A program made the position numbers and the translations under genes. Below, piece after piece: positions 59,701-64,000 of a stretch of 64,000 nucleotides of DNA. This stretch comes from Cynocephalus volans (Eukaryota > Chordata > Mammalia > Dermoptera > Cynocephalidae), in NCBI RefSeq assembly GCF_027409185.1, contig NC_084462.1, positions 1,798,001-1,862,000 of the forward strand, read 5' to 3'. The number at the start of each line of letters is the position of its first letter. Position 1 is the stretch's first letter. The notes below the pieces were generated by a model. That model was not told where the DNA came from. It did not search any database and was given only the letters and a program-made list of their open reading frames with translations.

Positions 59701-62700
59701 ATCACTCTACCCACCCCATCTTACCAGTAGGGAAACTAATGGTACAAAAGGAGCAGTGACTTGCTGGTAGATGTACAGCCCAGGTCGGTCTGACACACCA
59801 GTCCAGCTCCTAACCACTCTCCCACAGCCCACCCTGCCTGGATTGCCCCATACCTCTGTGTCTTGGCCCCTGGCCATGGCCTGTAATGACGCCAGCCTTG
59901 CCTTGGGGATGAGGGGAGGAGAGAGACCTGGTCCCAGGGGTGGGCTGGGAGACCGGAGATGCGCGGGCAGGATCGATCCAGGCTGCCCGTGCATTATTGG
60001 ATTGTTCCTGGCTCCTGGGTCCCTCTTCACCCTCAGCTTCTCCCAGCATCCTCTCTTCTTTGCCCTCTCCCACCCCTTACCCCTCTGGGAGGCTGGAGAA
60101 GAGAGGAGGAGTGATCTCAAAGCATTTGTTATTGGGGCAGCCAATTGGACACAAAGGGTTAGATAGCAGGGGGGACTTCCTGGCCTGAAAGATGAGGCCC
60201 AGACTGGAGAGAGTGACTCAAAGATCCTCATATTGCTTCCCCTACCCGAAGCTGCCTGCTCTTTCACCCCAGCCCCAACTCCAGGCAGCTCCAAGTGAAC
60301 TTCCTCCCTTCTGTGGAGCCCAGGAAGCTGAGGACCTGGGGTCACTCATCCTTCTCACTGGTGGGCTGGGCCCTCTTGTCTCCTCAGTGTACCTCTGGGA
60401 GCAGCCTGAGGAGGCGAGCCTGGGGACGCTGCTCAGCTTAGAGGAGCAAATACTTAACTCTACGTTCGAAGCTTGTGACCCTCAGAGGACAGGTGGGAGG
60501 GGCAGGACAGGGAGCGGGGGGAGCATTGGGGGTGGGTCAGATGGGGGGAGGCATAGGAGAGGGCTGGGGTAAGGCCCCTTCTTGGGGGGTCCTGCAGAAA
60601 CAAAGTGGGTGTTTGTGGGCAGCTTCAGGAAGGAAGTAAATAAGGAGGTGGAGGCCTTTCAGGATAAGGAAACCTTGAGGGACATTGACAGAAGAGGGCA
60701 GGGCTTTGGGGGCCGGGGAGTGGGGAGAGAGGCAGCCACCATGGGCCTGGTGGGGCACAGGTTGTGCTGTCTCTCATCTCTCTCCTCTTTGGTCCACACT
60801 GTGAGGTGGAGGTGACTGGGCCCCATTTTGAGGTGAAAAAGTTAACTCAGTGGAGGGGAAGTGACTTGCCCAAGGTGACTCTATGAGACCATGGGGCAGG
60901 GGCCACCAGCCTAGCCAGTGATGTCCTGTTCCCAAGCCTCCTCCTGTCCACAACCCCCACCCCCACCTGCCCCAGACTCCCTCACAGCGTGCTCTATCTC
61001 AGGCACTGTGGCTGTGGCCCACGTGCTGGCCTACCTGGAGGCTGTGACCGGCCAGGGCCCCCAGGATGCACGCCTCCAAACATTGGCCCAAAGCCTGGAC
61101 CCCAATGGAGAGGGCCCTCAAGCCACTGTGGACTTAGACACCTTCCTGGCTGTCATGCGGGACTGGATCACTGCCTGTCAGCTGCATGGGTAAGTCTCCC
61201 CAAATCCACCCTCCCCTGGGAAGTCTGTCCTAAGATCTAACCTCATACCTGCTTACTGCAGTCAACACCCTTTAGGCCCAGAGACCTTCTGTGATTAGAA
61301 TGAGGCTGAGGAAGAGAAAAAAGTAAAGACATGGGGTGGGTAGGGTCTGAGGACAAAATCCCTTGGATGAGGAGGCAGAGGGGGTCTGGGAGGCAGAAAT
61401 AAAAGGGGTCTGGAGAAGGGGAGAGCTTTTGGGAGGCTGACAGAGGCCCCTCCTGGTCTCTTTACCAAACCCAGTCCTTGCCCCTCCTGCTTTTCCATCT
61501 GGCCCCAGGCACTTGCCATCTGGCCTCACCTTACTCCCCACAGTGCCTGCTCTCACCTGATCTGGTCCCCTCCTCCCACCACAATCCCCCTGCCTATAGC
61601 TGGTCAGGATTGCAGGGTAGCTGCAGCGGGGGCTCTAAGCCTCATCCCTTTGATACAGGGGATTAGAGCTGGAAGAAGAGACCGCCTTCGAGGGAGCCCT
61701 GACCTCCCAGCAACTGCCATCTGGTGAGATTGCTATATATAGAATGAAGCAGGCAGGCCCAGGGTCAGACAGTGGGGGTACTTCCCACCTGGGGTAGAGC
61801 AAGGAATAGGGTGGGACCTGGGGACCTTTGCTCTAGCTTCAGTTGTGAGTTTGGTTTTCTAGATGCTTCCATGACTGCCCACTTCACCACACCACCCCCC
61901 ATTCTTCTCCGAGCTTTTGGTTTTTGTTGTTTTTGTTTTTCTGAGGGGATTGTTTCTAACTCCTCCTCCTAACACCAGCCCAATTATAGAGGCTTCCAAG
62001 GCCCTGCCCACCTCCGTATTGTCATTGAGCCACCTCCTCCTTACTCTCTATCCCTGCATTCCCAGGCCCACTGGCCTTGTTCTTAGAATGTGCCACATGC
62101 CTGCCTACCGCGGGCCTTTGCTCAGGTTATTTTCCCAACCTAAACTTTCCAAACCTTCCTTCATCCTTCACACCTCAGCAAAGGGGAAGCCCTGGATGCC
62201 ACACGCTAAAGTCCCTTGCTCTCCACGCTCATTCACACACTTACATGCCTTTCCTTTGAGTACGTGGCTGCGGAGGAAATCTGATTATCTGGTGAGTCAC
62301 CTGCCCTGGTGTTTGATTGGTTGGTTTGCACACCATCATATCCCCAGAACCTTACACATAGGAAGTGCTCCATAAAAAAGTGGTCATGTTATATTTCTCC
62401 AGCTTTACAAAAACAAAACAAAAACAAACAATGCAGCTTTTTTGACATTCTACTGAACCTCCTCCCTAAGGCTTGGGGGCCAGGGGAGATCTGTGAACAG
62501 AGGAGGGACAGGCCAGCTGTGGGGCCAAATAGGAGAAGGACAGGAGGCAGAGACTGGAGGCTGGAGAGGAGGCTGTGGTGAGGGTCCCGGGGGAAAGGGC
62601 GAGGCCTGAGCCAGGTCAAGGCCTCGGCACAATGAGGAGGGGTAAAGCAGAGGGAGTCAGGATAGGGGAGACAGGCCTGGGCTCTCTGATAGACTGGGGT

Positions 62701-63520
62701 GAGGAGGAGTGAGGGAGCCAGGTCAGCCCAGTGGCTGGGTGGATGGTGGGAAAACTGGGAAAAGAAATGGGTTTGGGGGAGTTGAGGTGCTGCCCAGTGT
62801 TGGGTGTAAAGAATATGGGCAGTCGGGAGGTTACCTGGGAGATCTGCCTGAACTCAAGGTAGAAATGAGCAAGAGGCCTTTACAATGGGTGTTACTGCAG
62901 TCCTGGGAGCCCACAGAGAGCAAAAGTGAGGGGGTGGAGGCCAGAGGAGGACCAAGCCTAGAGCCCAGGGATACACTGACATTTAAGGCCACCAAGAAGC
63001 CCAACACCTTCATCTGTTTCCCTCCAGCACGCCCAGAAGCTGAGGAGCCAGCCAACCTGGAGAGCTTCGGAGGCGAAGACCCCAGACCTGAGCTGTACCT
63101 ATCTTCAGACCCCTCCCTTCCCTTCCCACCCCAGCCCTGTGCCCTCCATCCTGCTGAGGCCTGGGTAGGGCTAAGGGTCCTTGGGGGAAGTGGGTGAAGG
63201 ATAGAGGTTTTGCTTATAGCTCAAGGAGAGCAGAAGAGTCTCTCTTCTGTTTCTCTCTCTCCAGAGGAGCCATATCTCCCCACCACCAGCACATACCTCC
63301 ACCTGGTGAAAGGAGACGGGGCAGTGGGCAGTGACCATGGCCCCTTCCCTACCCCCAGGCCTGCCACAGCTGACCTGCTGAGCCGCCTGGAGGACCAGGA
63401 GCTCAGCAACCGACGTCTGGCTGAAGAGAATGCCAAACTCCAGCGGAGTGTGGAGACAGCAGAGGAGGGGTCAGCACGCCTCGGGGAGGAGATCTTGGCG
63501 CTGCGCAAGCAGCTTCGAAG
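56729..63520 (+). CDS. KASH5: KASH5 (CCDC155), N-terminal six coding exons; continues past window
   Basis: Meiotic outer-nuclear-membrane KASH protein that pairs with SUN1 and activates dynein to move chromosome ends in prophase I. Coding exons here: 56729-56771, 60388-60492, 61003-61189, 61659-61723, 63028-63094, 63359-63520; GT-AG, phases close, giving 209 codons plus 2 nt of about 560. The start exon (5' UTR from acceptor 56636) encodes MDLPEGQAGGSAAE; its donor AAA|GTAGGT splits Met15. Next come YLWEQPEEASLG, the EF-hand-like domain (about 30-115: EEQILNSTFEACDPQRTGT, DARLQTLAQSLDPNGEGP, VDLDTFLAVMRDW), then GLELEEETAFEGALTSQQLP, an acidic linker (NLESFGGEDPRPEL), and the start of the coiled coil (LEDQELSNRRLAEENAKLQ ... 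LALRKQL). The donor after 63094, GTACCT, is weak but restores the conserved Leu codon. The C-terminal coiled coil and KASH segment lie beyond 64000. Confidence 0.94.
56930..57250 (+). mobile_element. L2 LINE 3' remnant (KASH5 intron)
   Basis: L2-like block: CTCTGCCTGGAACGTCCTTC, CATTACAGCATGAGCTCCCC. Related tail sequence (GACACATAGTAGGAACTCAA near 57930) lies beyond two CYN insertions. Confidence 0.65.
57304..57472 (-). mobile_element. CYN dimeric SINE (KASH5 intron)
   Basis: Minus-strand dimer. Approximate target duplication ACATAAGCAATTT (57291-57303) and ACATATGTAATTT (57473-57485). Confidence 0.93.
57566..57737 (+). mobile_element. CYN dimeric SINE (KASH5 intron)
   Basis: Plus-strand dimer 94 bp from, and inverted relative to, the preceding copy. 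Clear unit structure and A tail; no clean target duplication. Confidence 0.92.
57738..59019. other. KASH5 intron 1 (coding) sequence, no exon seen
   Basis: Includes a purine-rich AGAGA tract (about 58390-58700), which creates the long minus-strand Ser/Leu/Phe open frame there. Confidence 0.5.
59020..59310 (+). mobile_element. Two MIR SINEs in tandem (KASH5 intron)
   Basis: First block about 59020-59165 (TATGCCTCAGTCTTCTCATC), second about 59170-59310 (CACGTGCCAGGCCTTATGCC, GAAACTGAGGCTCAGAGAGG). Confidence 0.75.
59504..59635. repeat. 66-bp tandem duplication
   Basis: GAGCATTGACTGAGTACCT at 59504 and GAGCATTTACCGAGTACCT at 59570 start two copies of a 66-bp unit (both with CAGTGAACAAxCAGA and CTGGGACACAT). 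About 88 percent identical by eye. Confidence 0.85.
61970..62375 (+). mobile_element. L2 LINE 3' remnant (KASH5 intron)
   Basis: L2-like: TGCCTACCGCGGGCCTTTGC, CACACCTCAGCAAAGGGG. No exon inside. Confidence 0.6.
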
Positions 63521-63589
63521 GTGGCTGCGCCTCCTCACCCACCCTCCCCAGCACCCCCGCCTCCCTCCTCACAGCCCCCTAGCCTCGCA

Positions 63590-63953
63590 CTCTTTTGCTT
63601 ACATCTCCTGTTCTGTGTCTTTAACTCTGCACCTGTCTTTTTCTCCTTCTCTCCTGTCTTTCATCTTTCTCTTTTGTGTTTCTCTCTGGTTCTTGCCTCT
63701 CAATCTGTCTGTTTTAGTCTGTTTATCTTTCTTTCTAATGTCCAGACTCTCTTCTTCTTCTCTCTCTAGTTCTCCATATCACTGGCCTTTTCCTTTCCCT
63801 GTGCTCTGTCATTCTTCATGTCTGTCATAGTCCCCCTGTTTTAGTCTCTCCTACTCTTTCTAGGTTTCTGTCTCACCTCCTCAGTCTTTTAGGTTGAAAC
63901 TGGGTCTCTGTCCTTCTCTCTTGGGTCTCTATTACCTTCCCTCTGCATCTCTG

Positions 63954-63994
<41 letters not shown>
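63590..63994. repeat. Pyrimidine-rich tract ending in (CT)n
   Basis: T/C-rich sequence in the KASH5 intron after exon 63520, ending with a (CT)n microsatellite at about 63957-63994. Confidence 0.85.
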
Positions 63995-63996
<2 letters not shown>

Positions 63997-64000
63997 TGGC

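Noticed and set aside
63265-63358. Extension of the last visible KASH5 exon to the acceptor at 63264
   Set aside because: It would enter the exon out of phase with the preceding exon (63028-63094); the acceptor at 63358 closes the frame.

Overview
This is mammalian nuclear DNA, almost certainly from a colugo (Dermoptera, Galeopterus or Cynocephalus). The host call rests on about 25 copies or stubs of a tRNA-Ile-derived SINE, as monomers and dimers, that match the colugo-specific CYN family. The L1, MaLR/MLT, MIR, L2 and MER5 repeats are those of any placental mammal. The gene order CD37 (+), TEAD2 (-), DKKL1 (+), KASH5/CCDC155 (+) is that of human 19q13.33.

Layout. 1-14.2 kb is a gene-free stack of transposons: an old L1 is split by a full-length L1, which is itself split by a MaLR element with two LTRs, an MLT2 LTR, an MST LTR, several CYN SINEs and a retroposed tRNA-Glu half. 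14.7-15.2 kb is an eight-unit 63-bp minisatellite. 15.7-16.1 kb is a CpG-rich, possibly divergent promoter. 16.2-20.9 kb is again repeats. CD37 (8 coding exons, 281 aa) occupies 22.6-27.3 kb and meets TEAD2 (12 coding exons, 447 aa, plus an optional 4-codon microexon) tail to tail. The TEAD2 CpG promoter lies near 42.5 kb and is followed by a 38-bp GC-rich minisatellite of about 22 units. DKKL1 (4 coding exons, 232 aa) lies at 45.1-48.1 kb. 48.2-54 kb is repeat-rich intergenic DNA holding an antisense retrocopy of about 2.1 kb with its own target duplication. A CpG promoter at 54.1-54.4 kb probably starts KASH5, whose first six coding exons (about 209 codons) are present before the window ends.

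The genes are neighbours rather than a pathway: CD37 is a leukocyte tetraspanin, TEAD2 a Hippo-pathway transcription factor, DKKL1 a secreted sperm acrosomal protein and KASH5 a meiotic LINC-complex dynein adaptor. Exon coordinates were set by reading splice sites and checking frame continuity; every reconstructed length or phase closes.

Most interesting points: (1) a second, in-frame terminal exon in the last CD37 intron that would complete TM4 and give a 98-residue longer protein with a long cytoplasmic tail, its stop codon lying inside its own AATAAA signal; (2) a retroposed transcript of unknown origin at 49.6-51.7 kb; (3) a retroposed tRNA-Glu 5' half and four severely 5'-truncated SINE stubs with precise target duplications; (4) degenerate minisatellites in several introns, one cut in two by transposons.
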